Positions 1-7,508 are shown, counted from the stretch's first letter. The stretch is 11,269 nt of DNA from CAZFAP01 sp964516325 (GCA_964516325.1 CAZFAP010000162.1:1-11269), one strand, 5' to 3'. The notes: generated by a model not told the origin, from the letters alone. Made by a program: numbers and translations.

Positions 1-1
1 C

Positions 2-1000
2 GAGACCCGGCCTCCCGCCGTCGAAGCCGCGCCTACCCCATCTCCGCCCTCGCCGCCTGTGGAAAGGCGGTTCAGCATTTCTCCTCGAGCCAGAACGCTT
101 GCGAAAGAATGCGCGATTGATCCAACCAAAATCGCGGGGACCGGACCCGATGGAAGGGTTATCGAGCGGGATGTCCTCGCCTACCTCGAACGAAAAGGCT
201 ACGACAAGCTCCTCATTTCCCCGACGGCGAAACGCCTGGCTGCCGAGCTAAACATTGATGTTCTCGACCTGAAAGGCACGGGGTCCGGCGGGAAAATCGT
301 CAAAGAGGATGTGCTCAAAGCCGAAAGACAAAAGCCGCGCCCGCTGGGCATGACCCGCAAGATCATCGCCTCCAAGATGGTCAAAAGCGCCAAGGAAATC
401 CCGTATTTCCTGGTGACTGTGGCGGTGGACATGGCCGAACTCGCTGAACTCCGTGAGAAGCTGAATAAAGAGCGGACGCAGAGAATCTCCTACAACGATT
501 TCATCGTCAAAGCCTGCGCCGTCGCCTTGCGAGCCTTTCCCATTGTCAACGGCGTCTGCCTCGGAGACACCTACCGGATGAACGAGGACATCAATATCGG
601 GATCGCCGTTGACCTCGAAGAGGGTCTCATCGTTCCGGTCATCAGAAACGCTGATCGAAAGTCCCTCGACCAGATAGCCCTGGAAAGCTCGCAGTTGGCC
701 GAAAAGGCGAAAAGCAAGAAGCTGTTGCTTGACGACCTTCGGGGAGCAACGTTCACCATCTCCAACATGGGAATGCTCGGCGTGGACAGCTTCACCGCCA
801 TAATTCCCCCCGACCAGGGCGCCATCCTCGCTGTTGGCAGCATCGCCGATACGGTTGTCGTCCGCGAGGGAGCACCCGCCGTCAGGAAAATCATGAAAAT
901 AACCCTCAGTTCCGACCACCGCATCATTGACGGCGCGGTAGCAGCCCGATTCCTCACCGAGGTCAGGCAGAAACTCGAAAAGCCGATCCAGGCGGCCTGA
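2..1000 (+). CDS. 2-oxoacid dehydrogenase E2 component (dihydrolipoamide acyltransferase), 5'-truncated by the window
   Basis: This is the acyltransferase core of a pyruvate or other 2-oxoacid dehydrogenase complex; it passes an acyl group from lipoyl-lysine to CoA in the cytoplasm. The frame is open to the window edge (332 residues visible). It begins in a Pro/Ala-rich linker, so the lipoyl domain and true start lie upstream; the GTG at 59 is only an internal codon. Two peripheral-subunit (E3) binding domains follow in tandem: one at about residues 26-62 (ISPRARTLA, then GTGPDGRV) and one at about 72-109 (ISPTAKRLA, then GTGSGGKI). The catalytic domain starts near residue 114 (LGMTRKIIASKM) and ends with the active-site signature SDHRIIDGA, with His306 and Asp310 catalytic by family knowledge. 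Which 2-oxoacid is used cannot be told without the E1 genes. Two binding domains are unusual; one is the norm. Confidence 0.93.
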   Translation, partial: ETRPPAVEAAPTPSPPSPPVERRFSISPRARTLAKECAIDPTKIAGTGPDGRVIERDVLAYLERKGYDKLLISPTAKRLAAELNIDVLDLKGTGSGGKIVKEDVLKAERQKPRPLGMTRKIIASKMVKSAKEIPYFLVTVAVDMAELAELREKLNKERTQRISYNDFIVKACAVALRAFPIVNGVCLGDTYRMNEDINIGIAVDLEEGLIVPVIRNADRKSLDQIALESSQLAEKAKSKKLLLDDLRGATFTISNMGMLGVDSFTAIIPPDQGAILAVGSIADTVVVREGAPAVRKIMKITLSSDHRIIDGAVAARFLTEVRQKLEKPIQAA

Positions 1001-1071
1001 AGCCCTCCAAACGCTGCCTACACCCCTCAACCCCGCTGCCGGAATCTTCCAAGGGCGTGAAGATCGCGCAC

Positions 1072-1116
1072 GCGGCGTCATTTTCACGCAGGGAACTCGC
1101 GACGCCGCCTGAAAAT
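1072..1116 (+). other. Overlapping inverted repeats downstream of the E2 gene
   Basis: GCGGCGTC at 1072-1079 is perfectly complementary to GACGCCGC at 1101-1108. Immediately beside them, ATTTTC at 1080-1085 is complementary to GAAAAT at 1111-1116. The two pairings cross, as in a pseudoknot, or they are alternatives. No T-tract follows, so this is not a standard intrinsic terminator. It may take part in ending the E2 transcript, or it may be chance. Confidence 0.3.
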
Positions 1117-1150
1117 CTACCTCGTTCGCTGCACTGTCAAAGAGCGGGTC

Positions 1151-1177
1151 CTTTGCACAGTCATTTGACTGGCAAAG
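1151..1177 (+). other. Hairpin in the E2-yajC gap
   Basis: CTTTGC (1151-1156) pairs with GCAAAG (1172-1177), and inside it AGTC (1159-1162) pairs with GACT (1167-1170) around a four-base loop, leaving a small asymmetric bulge (2 nt against 1 nt). No run of T follows. It could be a weak terminator or a structured RNA element; the function is unknown. Confidence 0.35.
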
Positions 1178-1234
1178 CCTAACGGAGAGGAAGAGAAGCG
1201 GCGACCCTACAGCGCCCGTGGGTTGCGTGCCCCG

Positions 1235-1250
1235 TGGCATACAAATTGCA
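1235..1250 (+). promoter_or_regulatory. Sigma54 (RpoN)-like -24/-12 site
   Basis: The 16 bases TGGCATACAAATTGCA match the family consensus TGGCACG-N4-TTGCW at the invariant GG and GC elements with exact spacing; only the two bases after TGGCA differ. A start near 1262 would produce a long leader of about 425 bases before yajC, or a separate RNA from the gap. No activator site was recognised. A single match of this quality can arise by chance in 11 kb. Confidence 0.4.
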
Positions 1251-1545
1251 CTTTCTCCATTCAGGTACCCAAACCACCCCTCAGGATGGGAACGGGTCTG
1301 CTCAGCGCGATAGGTGAGCGTTTTCCGATGTTAGTTTCAAAAAAGGGGAACAACCCGAGCCTTTCCGTCCCGAGCAGACGAAATCATCGCGAAAAAGTCC
1401 ACGAGAGCTTGATGCAGCGCCCGTTCCCATCCGAAGATAATTGCCTCCCCAAGCCGCTCCTCCTCCCGAGCCTTGATTTCTTCGTGGACAAGTAGAGTGA
1501 AACCCTCGTTCCGTTCGCACCTCACATGCGGGGTATCACGTTTTT

Positions 1546-1566
1546 CCCCTTGCATTCAACAAGGGG
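1546..1566. repeat. Short perfect palindrome over the putative yajC -35 element
   Basis: CCCCTTG at 1546-1552 and CAAGGGG at 1560-1566 are perfectly complementary, with a seven-base spacer. The palindrome overlaps the proposed -35 box at 1550-1555, a position typical of an operator. It could also form a seven-pair hairpin, but neither strand has a good T-tract after it. Confidence 0.4.
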
Positions 1567-1579
1567 TTTCGCATATAAG
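1550..1579 (+). promoter_or_regulatory. Putative sigma70 promoter for yajC-secDF
   Basis: TTGCAT (1550-1555) as -35 and TATAAG (1574-1579) as -10 are separated by 18 bases. Transcription would start near 1586 and give a leader of about 100 bases before the yajC ATG at 1687. It is the best -35/-10 pair I see upstream of yajC. Confidence 0.4.
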
Positions 1580-1686
1580 TCTGCTGTCAACTGGCAATGG
1601 GTTGATAAGCCTTCGCACCCAGCCGATGGTGAAATGGAACAGTGGGAGGCGCGAAAGGCTTCTTCTTGTCGCAGTGGTGGCGATAG

Positions 1687-2043
1687 ATGCTCAGACTTTT
1701 ACAGATCGCTCAAAAGCCGCAACCGTCTCCGGGCCCGAGCCTGTGGCTGCCGTTCATAGTCGTCGGTATCCTTTTCTACATTCTCCTGTTGCGCCCGCAG
1801 CAGAAGCAGCGCAAGGACCATCAAAAGCTGCTCGCAGGCGTTAAGACCGGCGACAGGGTCATCACGGTCGGCGGAATCTACGGACTGGTGACGAATGTAA
1901 AGAACGGAATCGTCGTCCTCAAGATCGCAGAGGGCGTCAAGATAGAGGTAGCGAGGGACGCGATCCGCGGCGTCGTGAATGGGAAAGAGGGTTCCCAGGC
2001 TCAACAGGCATCGGAAGCTTCGAATTCGTCTCCCCGCCGCTGA
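1687..2043 (+). CDS. yajC: YajC, preprotein translocase accessory subunit
   Basis: YajC is a small inner-membrane protein that associates with SecD and SecF and supports Sec-dependent export. The 118-residue product has a short N-terminal tail, one membrane segment at about residues 18-36, and then the family signature RPQQKQRKDHQKLL. A cytoplasmic domain with GVKTGDRVITVGGIYG follows, and the tail is Gln/Ser-rich. Length and order fit the family. The ATG at 1687 directly follows an in-frame TAG and gives the usual short extension before the membrane segment; its Shine-Dalgarno is weak. secDF follows after 121 bases on the same strand, and the two are probably cotranscribed. The only promoter candidates lie in the upstream gap. 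Confidence 0.93.
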   Translation: MLRLLQIAQKPQPSPGPSLWLPFIVVGILFYILLLRPQQKQRKDHQKLLAGVKTGDRVITVGGIYGLVTNVKNGIVVLKIAEGVKIEVARDAIRGVVNGKEGSQAQQASEASNSSPRR

Positions 2044-2164
2044 GAAAGGCTCTGGCGAGGCATCCCCCGTTCGGCTGGGTCATACTGCAAAGTGGAAACG
2101 TTTGTAACCGAAACGGTATCGCAAGAAAGCGCAGCACAAAGTCTAAATTGAAGGGTCAGGCTCA

Positions 2165-5100
2165 ATGACAAGAAGCGTCAAGTGGCGGTTAATCATAATC
2201 GGATTCGTAATCGCTTTTTCTCTCTTCAACCTTTACCCCTCCTTAAAGTGGATGAGCCTCTCGAATAGCGAAAAGGCGGATTTGACCGCGCGCTGGGACG
2301 ACCAAGCCAAGGAACTCCGCGAAGACCTCAAATGGAATCGGCTCACCCCAAGAGAAAGAGTCGCCGAAATCAAGACCATCCTTGAACCTCTTCAGGCGGC
2401 GTACAAGGAGAACAAGCTCGATAAGACCTTCTGGGAGCGGGTGAACAACCCGGACCTCAGCTCTCTCGTCGAAGACGAAAAGGAGGATTTCCTGTCCCTG
2501 TGCGAGAAGCTCATGGGGAGCAAAATCCCCCGCGACGCAGCCGCCGAACAGATCAAGGAAGCGGTCCGTCCCCTGCAAAAGGTGGAGACGGCTCTGAAGG
2601 GAAAGGACCTTCAGAACTGGGCGCAAAAGCCGCAATGGGATACCCTGAAGAAGAGGGACAGGGAGAAGTACCGGGACATCATTCTTCAGCTCACGGGCAA
2701 GCGGATTGCGCGAACCCCGAGCGTCGCCCGCAATATGGGCAACTGGTTCACGAGGTGGTGGCAGGGGGATGAGAGCCAGGTCATCAGCCTCGGACTCGAC
2801 CTCAAAGGGGGATCGTATTTCATCATGGAGGTGGAGAAGCCGAAAGGGGTATCGCTCGGCGACGCCACTGAAGGCGCCATCCGCGTCCTGACGGATAGGG
2901 TGGACCGAATGGGTGTCCGGGAGCCTGTCATCCAGCGGCAGGGCCTCAACAAGATCATCGTCCAATTGCCGGGCCTGACCGACATCAGCAGGCAAAGAAG
3001 GCTCCTCGAGCGGCAGGCTTCCATGAGGTGGATGCTTGCGGAAGAGAAACGGATGCAGGACGAGCAGTTCTCCGAAGAGAGGCTGCTCAACCTTTATCAG
3101 AGGGCTGAAGACGAGCTTGACGCGGAATTCCGGAACAAAAAGGATGACCGCGGCAATCCCATCCGGTGGACGATGACCGACCTCGACACGAAATTAGCCG
3201 ATTCTCTCCCTTCGGATACCATGCTGAGAGTCTATGAGCACGAGGAACGAGGCCCAGCGGGCACACGAGCAATGAGAAGAGACCCCCTCCTTCTCCGTTC
3301 TTCCCCTGAGGAGCCAGAGGTCTTGAAGGGAGATGAGGTAACCCGCGCCCAGGCCTCACGCGACCCGGAGACCGGCGAACCGATTATCCTCTTCACCCTC
3401 AATGCGAAAGGCGGCGGCAGATTTGCCGATATTACGAGAGAATATAACGCTCGATCCGCCAACAGAATTCCAGTTTCCGGCTCAGAGCCAAGGGGCTGGC
3501 GGCTGGTCATCCTTCTCGACGACAGGGTCATATCGGCCCCGAACATCAGGACCGAGATTCTCGGAGGGTCCGGGCAAATCGAAGGAAATTTCGCCCCCGA
3601 GGAAGCCAGGGACCTCGCGATTCAAATCAAGGCGGGCGCCCTGCCAGCAAAGCTCAATATCGTCTCCCAGAACACCGTCGGTCCCACCCTCGGAGCGGAC
3701 TCCATTCGCAGAGGCGCGACCGCGGCAATCGTAGGCCTGGCGTTGATCGTCCTTTTCATGGCGGTCTATTACTTGCTCGCCGGACTCATCGCGAACTTCG
3801 CCCTGGCGTTGAACCTCCTCATCATTCTGGGCGTTCTCGCCGCTCTGAGAGCCACTTTGACACTTCCGGGCATCGCCGGTATGGTCCTGACCATCGGTAT
3901 GGCCGTTGACGCGAACGTCCTCATCCTCGAGAGGATACGAGAGGAGCTGGCTGCCGCCAAAAAGATTGGCGCCGCCATTGACAGCGGCTACCAGAAAGCG
4001 TTCCTGACAATCTTGGACTCCAACCTGACGACGGTCATCAGCGCCATTGTGCTGTACTACATCGGCACGGGGCCCGTGCGAGGCTTTGCCGTTACGCTGG
4101 CAATCGGAATCGCCGTCAGCATGTTCACAGCCATCGTCGTTACCAGGGTCATCTTCGATCTGATGCTCCGGTCGAAACGCTTCCAGACTCTCCACATGCT
4201 CTCAATCTTTCGCAAGCCGAAACTGGACTTCGTCCGGCAGATGAAAAAAGCCTCCATGGTCTCCATCGTGGTCATCGTGGCTGGGATCATTTCATTCGGA
4301 GCGAAGTGGGGGCAGAACTTCGGAATTGATTTCTCCAGCGGGCAGAGCGCGACCCTCATCTTCCAAAATGAGGTCACCAGCAGACAACTCGAGAAAATCC
4401 GCAGGGCCCTGAAAGCAAGCCCAGAGATAGACGACTTCAACCTCCGCCACTTCCGCCTCCAGGGAGAAACCTCCCGCAGAGGCGTTACGGTTGACGCCAA
4501 GCTCAAGGAAACCGGTTCCGAGCTCGGCGCCCGCACCGCAAAAGCCTCTGTCGGCAACAGCCCATCAGGGGGCGAGAGCAAGCCGGAGTTCGCCCTCGAC
4601 AAACGCATCGCGGAGGCGCTTGCGAACGACAATCCCCTCGATGAGAAGATTGCGCCGACGGTCGCGGAAGTTTATCCAACGGTTTCCCGGCACCTGTGGA
4701 GACAGGCAATCATTGCGATCCTGGTTTCTTTGTTGGCGATGTTGATTTACATAGCCTGGCGGTTCGAGTTTCGATTCGCCATTGGCGGGATCATCGCGCT
4801 GTTCCACGACGTGCTGGTAACTGTGGCATTTATGACAGGTTTCCTCATTCTGGCTCGGCGTCAGCTCAACCTCCCGGTGATCGCGGCGCTTCTGACCATC
4901 ATCGGTTATTCGATCAACGACACCATCGTCATCTTCGACCGAATCCGCGAGAACATGAAGCTCATGAAAGGAGTTGACCTGAGAACCATCATCAACACGA
5001 GCGTCAACCAGACCTTGAGCCGAACGCTTCTTACGTCATTGACGACGTTGCTCGCGGTCTTATCGCTGTTCCTTTTCGGCGGGCAGGCGATCAACGACTT

Positions 5101-5194
5101 CTCGTTCGCCATGTTGGTTGGGTGCATCGCTGGAGTCTATTCGACCGTCTATATCGCCAGCCCGATAGTCCTTGTTCTGGAAAAGAAAAAATAA
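2165..5194 (+). CDS. secDF: SecDF, fused protein-export membrane subunits SecD and SecF
   Basis: This RND-family Sec accessory component uses the proton-motive force to help pull preproteins across the inner membrane. It is 1009 residues long with both halves fused. TM1 is at about 8-28, followed by a charged, helix-rich stretch at about 32-195. The SecD motif LGLDLKGG is at 209-216, the periplasmic domain runs to about 505, and a five-helix bundle spans about 515-675 with Asp582 in MAVDANVL. The SecF half starts near 695, with GIDFSSG at about 720-726 where GIDFTGG is usual, and a final bundle at about 845-1005 with IGYSINDT (Asp919). Both Asp positions match those used in proton coupling. 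GAAGGG at 2150-2155 lies nine bases before the ATG and supports this start. yajC precedes it and recJ follows. The long stretch before the LDLKGG motif exceeds that of classical SecD. Confidence 0.95.
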   Translation: MTRSVKWRLIIIGFVIAFSLFNLYPSLKWMSLSNSEKADLTARWDDQAKELREDLKWNRLTPRERVAEIKTILEPLQAAYKENKLDKTFWERVNNPDLSSLVEDEKEDFLSLCEKLMGSKIPRDAAAEQIKEAVRPLQKVETALKGKDLQNWAQKPQWDTLKKRDREKYRDIILQLTGKRIARTPSVARNMGNWFTRWWQGDESQVISLGLDLKGGSYFIMEVEKPKGVSLGDATEGAIRVLTDRVDRMGVREPVIQRQGLNKIIVQLPGLTDISRQRRLLERQASMRWMLAEEKRMQDEQFSEERLLNLYQRAEDELDAEFRNKKDDRGNPIRWTMTDLDTKLADSLPSDTMLRVYEHEERGPAGTRAMRRDPLLLRSSPEEPEVLKGDEVTRAQASRDPETGEPIILFTLNAKGGGRFADITREYNARSANRIPVSGSEPRGWRLVILLDDRVISAPNIRTEILGGSGQIEGNFAPEEARDLAIQIKAGALPAKLNIVSQNTVGPTLGADSIRRGATAAIVGLALIVLFMAVYYLLAGLIANFALALNLLIILGVLAALRATLTLPGIAGMVLTIGMAVDANVLILERIREELAAAKKIGAAIDSGYQKAFLTILDSNLTTVISAIVLYYIGTGPVRGFAVTLAIGIAVSMFTAIVVTRVIFDLMLRSKRFQTLHMLSIFRKPKLDFVRQMKKASMVSIVVIVAGIISFGAKWGQNFGIDFSSGQSATLIFQNEVTSRQLEKIRRALKASPEIDDFNLRHFRLQGETSRRGVTVDAKLKETGSELGARTAKASVGNSPSGGESKPEFALDKRIAEALANDNPLDEKIAPTVAEVYPTVSRHLWRQAIIAILVSLLAMLIYIAWRFEFRFAIGGIIALFHDVLVTVAFMTGFLILARRQLNLPVIAALLTIIGYSINDTIVIFDRIRENMKLMKGVDLRTIINTSVNQTLSRTLLTSLTTLLAVLSLFLFGGQAINDFSFAMLVGCIAGVYSTVYIASPIVLVLEKKK

Positions 5195-5198
5195 GGAG

Positions 5199-5213
5199 CA
5201 GGGCATCGCCCTG
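5199..5213 (+). other. Tight hairpin just after the secDF stop
   Basis: CAGGGC (5199-5204) and GCCCTG (5208-5213) pair perfectly around a three-base loop, four bases after the secDF stop codon. A G-U pair can extend the stem. There is no T-tract, so it more likely protects or separates the secDF and recJ messages than terminates transcription. Confidence 0.35.
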
Positions 5214-5273
5214 TGTCAGCCTTGACTTACAGAGCTTCGCCGACAGCGCTGCTCGCGCGCCAAAAAGAGAGAG

Positions 5274-7112
5274 ATGACCACGGCTAATCGAAAGATTTGG
5301 ATTTATTCCCAGCCGGACGAGGCAGCTTCTCGCGAAATCTCGGAGAAGTTTTCCCTCCATCCCGCCGTAGCGGCGGCTCTCTACAACCGCGGGATGCGAA
5401 CGGAAGCCCAGGTGCACAGGTTTCTTCGCGGGGGACTCGACGCCTTGCACGACCCTTTCCTCATGAAAGACATGGAAAAGGCGGCGGACCGGATTCTGGA
5501 GGCGGGGGCGCGGGACGAAAAGGTCGCCATCTACGGGGATTTCGACGTGGACGGGCTAACCAGCACCCATGTCCTTGGACGCTTCTTGTCCTCCATGGGG
5601 ACCGAGTGCAGCTACTATGTCCCAAACCGGCTTGTGGAGGGATACGGCCTTTCTCACCAGGGAATTGCGAAATGCCACGCCGAAGGCGCCAGCCTCCTGA
5701 TCACGGTTGATTGCGGCATATCCTCCATTGAGCAGGTCGCGCACGCCGTCGGGCTTGGAATGGACGTTATTGTCCTCGACCACCACGAGCCGGAGCCCAT
5801 CCTTCCCAGTTGCTGCGCGGTTGTTGACCCGAAAAGGCCAGATTGTTCTTATCCTTTCTCCGAACTTGCTGGCGTCGGAGTGGTGTATAAGCTCTGCCAG
5901 GCCCTTCTTGAAAAACTGTCCTTCGGGTCACAGGGGCGCAATCGTGCGGCCTCCGGCGCGGACGCCAGGACCCCAGACGCGGACTGGATAAGCAGCGAGG
6001 GGACCGCAATAGAAGACGCGGGCGCGGCAAGCCCAAGGGAGATGCTCCGCCAGATGATTGACATGGTCGCCCTGGGCACGGTCGCGGACCTGGCCCCCTT
6101 GGTGGATGAAAACCGGCTTCTCGTGAAGGCAGGATTGAGGCAACTTGAGAAGACCCAGAATACCGGATTGCAGGAGCTGAAGGGCGTCTGCAACGTTGAC
6201 CGCAGCGTCAGCACCTATGACATCGCCTTCCGAATCGCGCCGAGACTCAACGCCGCTGGCAGGATGGGGAACGCCGAATCCGCCCTCCGCCTTCTCAATT
6301 CCGAAGACGAGATCGAGGCGTACCATCTCGCCCTCCTCATGGAGGAAAACAACAAGACCCGGCAGAAAATCGAACAGCAGATTCTCGTGCAGGCGGAAGA
6401 CCAGATTCGGAGGGAGGTGGACCTGTCCAGCGGCCGATGCATCGTTGTTTATTCGAAGAACTGGCACCAGGGCGTAACGGGCATCGTCGCTTCCCGTCTC
6501 ACGAAAAATTACTACCGCCCAACGATCATCGTCTCCGTGGAAGGCGAGTTCGCAAGAGGAACGGCAAGAAGCATCCCCGAGTTCGATATCCTGAACGGGT
6601 TGAGGGAGTGTCGCGACTTCCTTTCGACTTTCGGCGGACACCGCCTTGCCGCCGGCTTCGAAATCGAAATGGCGAAGCTTCTCGCGTTTAAGGCGAGGTT
6701 CGAGCAGATCACCGCCGAGAAGCTCTCTTCCGCCGACATCACCCCCAAGATCGTCGTGGACGCCGTGATGGATATCAGCGAGGTTTCTCCTCGCCTCGTC
6801 TCCTCCCTCAAGATGCTCGAGCCTTTCGGTGAAGCGAATCCCCAGCCCGTTTTTGTGTCCCGGGGGCTCTTCCTGGTGTCGTCTCCAACCGTCGTCGGTA
6901 GCCGCCACCTCCGGATTCTCATCCAGGGACGAGACGGCCCCATCGAGGCAATCGGCTTTGACATGGCGGACAGGCTGCGAGAACTGAGGAATAGCACCCG
7001 CGCGTTCGACCTCGCTTACGTCCCGCGAATGAACAAGTTCGGCGGCACGGAAACCCTCCAACTCGTCATCAAAGACTTCCAACCGAGCGAAGTTGATTCG
7101 TCCGTCGTCTGA
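5274..7112 (+). CDS. recJ: RecJ, single-stranded-DNA-specific 5'-3' exonuclease
   Basis: RecJ degrades single-stranded DNA 5' to 3' in RecF-pathway recombination and in mismatch and base-excision repair; it is a cytoplasmic DHH-superfamily enzyme using Mn/Mg. The metal motifs are all present: DFDVDG at 89-94, VDCG at 145-148, DHHE at 169-172, followed by the VVDPK stretch and ALGTVADL. RLNAAGRM at 324-331 and the DHHA1 signature FGGHRLAAG from 453 follow, then the C-terminal OB-like domain. At 612 residues it is slightly longer than the E. coli protein (577). Part of the excess is a low-complexity Ala/Gly/Asp/Ser-rich insert at about 214-248, between KLCQALLEKL and the REMLRQMIDMVALG helix. 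The start follows a purine-rich GAGAGAG. secDF lies 79 bases upstream; secDF-recJ proximity is also seen in Bacillus. It is convergent with rpmB. Confidence 0.96.
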   Translation: MTTANRKIWIYSQPDEAASREISEKFSLHPAVAAALYNRGMRTEAQVHRFLRGGLDALHDPFLMKDMEKAADRILEAGARDEKVAIYGDFDVDGLTSTHVLGRFLSSMGTECSYYVPNRLVEGYGLSHQGIAKCHAEGASLLITVDCGISSIEQVAHAVGLGMDVIVLDHHEPEPILPSCCAVVDPKRPDCSYPFSELAGVGVVYKLCQALLEKLSFGSQGRNRAASGADARTPDADWISSEGTAIEDAGAASPREMLRQMIDMVALGTVADLAPLVDENRLLVKAGLRQLEKTQNTGLQELKGVCNVDRSVSTYDIAFRIAPRLNAAGRMGNAESALRLLNSEDEIEAYHLALLMEENNKTRQKIEQQILVQAEDQIRREVDLSSGRCIVVYSKNWHQGVTGIVASRLTKNYYRPTIIVSVEGEFARGTARSIPEFDILNGLRECRDFLSTFGGHRLAAGFEIEMAKLLAFKARFEQITAEKLSSADITPKIVVDAVMDISEVSPRLVSSLKMLEPFGEANPQPVFVSRGLFLVSSPTVVGSRHLRILIQGRDGPIEAIGFDMADRLRELRNSTRAFDLAYVPRMNKFGGTETLQLVIKDFQPSEVDSSVV

Positions 7113-7197
7113 CCCAACAACCCTGCGCCTTGGGCCCCAGGAACGCAACGTCTCCCCCGTCGCCTCGGAACCCTGTGGCAACTTGCCCTGGGACCGT

Positions 7198-7425
7198 TCA
7201 GGCTTTGACCACCTTGCCCGCTTTCAGGCACTTCGCGCAGACTCGGATGCGGCGGACGGTCCCGTTTTGAATGACCTTGACCGTCTGGAGATTGGGCAGG
7301 AAACGGCGAGCCGTTATGCCGGTGGTTTTCAAGCCGATGCCGCCCTTCTTCTTCGGTATCCCACGTCGGGCGATGCTTCGTCCTGCAATCGGTCCCTTTC
7401 CACAAATCGAGCAAACCTTCGACAT
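7198..7425 (-). CDS. rpmB: 50S ribosomal protein L28 (bL28), zinc-ribbon form
   Basis: bL28 is a small protein of the large ribosomal subunit. The 75-residue product begins MSKVCSICGKGP, typical of the family, and has two CxxC pairs, Cys5/Cys8 and Cys63/Cys66. This is the zinc-binding (C+) version; many bacteria carry a paralogue without cysteines. The middle is basic (RRGIPKKKGGIGLK; then TGITARRFLPNLQ). I chose the ATG at 7425 rather than the GTG codon directly before it, because GGAGGT at 7431-7436 lies five bases from the ATG but only two from the GTG. The gene is convergent with recJ, with 85 bases between the stops and no clear intrinsic terminator there. A sigma70-like promoter lies just upstream. 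Confidence 0.95.
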   Translation of the reverse strand: MSKVCSICGKGPIAGRSIARRGIPKKKGGIGLKTTGITARRFLPNLQTVKVIQNGTVRRIRVCAKCLKAGKVVKA

Positions 7426-7463
7426 CACTTACCTCCAAACTGTATTCCGATTTCCGCGGCGTC

Positions 7464-7491
7464 ATTGTACCGAAAAACCCTGCCCCCGCAA
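7464..7491 (-). promoter_or_regulatory. Sigma70-like promoter of rpmB
   Basis: Read on the minus strand, TTGCGG (7491-7486) and TACAAT (7469-7464) are separated by 16 bases. The start would fall near 7457 and give a leader of about 30 bases before the rpmB ATG. The position and the near-consensus -10 box make this a good candidate. Confidence 0.6.
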
Positions 7492-7508
7492 CTCTTTTTT
7501 GCCGTCCG

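Larger units (their letters stand above)
1001..1686. other. Long intergenic gap between the E2 gene and yajC, no convincing gene
   Basis: About 690 bases without a recognisable product. It contains several small hairpins, a sigma54-like site and a sigma70-like promoter, each listed separately. A minus-strand frame of 72 codons at 1337-1555 encodes a Glu-rich, helix-like peptide (part reads HEEIKAREEERLGEA). It has no Shine-Dalgarno and its ATG sits inside a hairpin loop, so I do not call it a gene, although its composition is more protein-like than that of the overlapping plus-strand frame. I see no tRNA or rRNA here. The length of the gap suggests a decayed gene, a non-coding RNA, or a long leader for the yajC-secDF unit. 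Confidence 0.6.

Noticed and set aside
248..1240. Minus-strand frame of 330 codons over the E2 gene
   Set aside because: It is antisense to a clear catalytic domain, with no motif or Shine-Dalgarno; high GC favours long antisense frames.
1223..1495. Plus-strand small ORF in the E2-yajC gap
   Set aside because: Pro/Ser/Arg-rich composition, no good Shine-Dalgarno, and no family resemblance.
3482..4195. Minus-strand frame of 237 codons opposite secDF
   Set aside because: Its Asp/Gln/Gly-rich product mirrors the membrane helices of SecDF and is a shadow.
5928..7181. Minus-strand frame of 417 codons over recJ
   Set aside because: It lies almost entirely opposite the well-supported recJ gene, has no recognisable domain and has a shadow-like His/Arg/Gly composition.
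7113..7197. Bidirectional terminator between recJ and rpmB
   Set aside because: Only a near-palindrome (CCTTGGGCCCCAGG) without a loop or T-tract is present.
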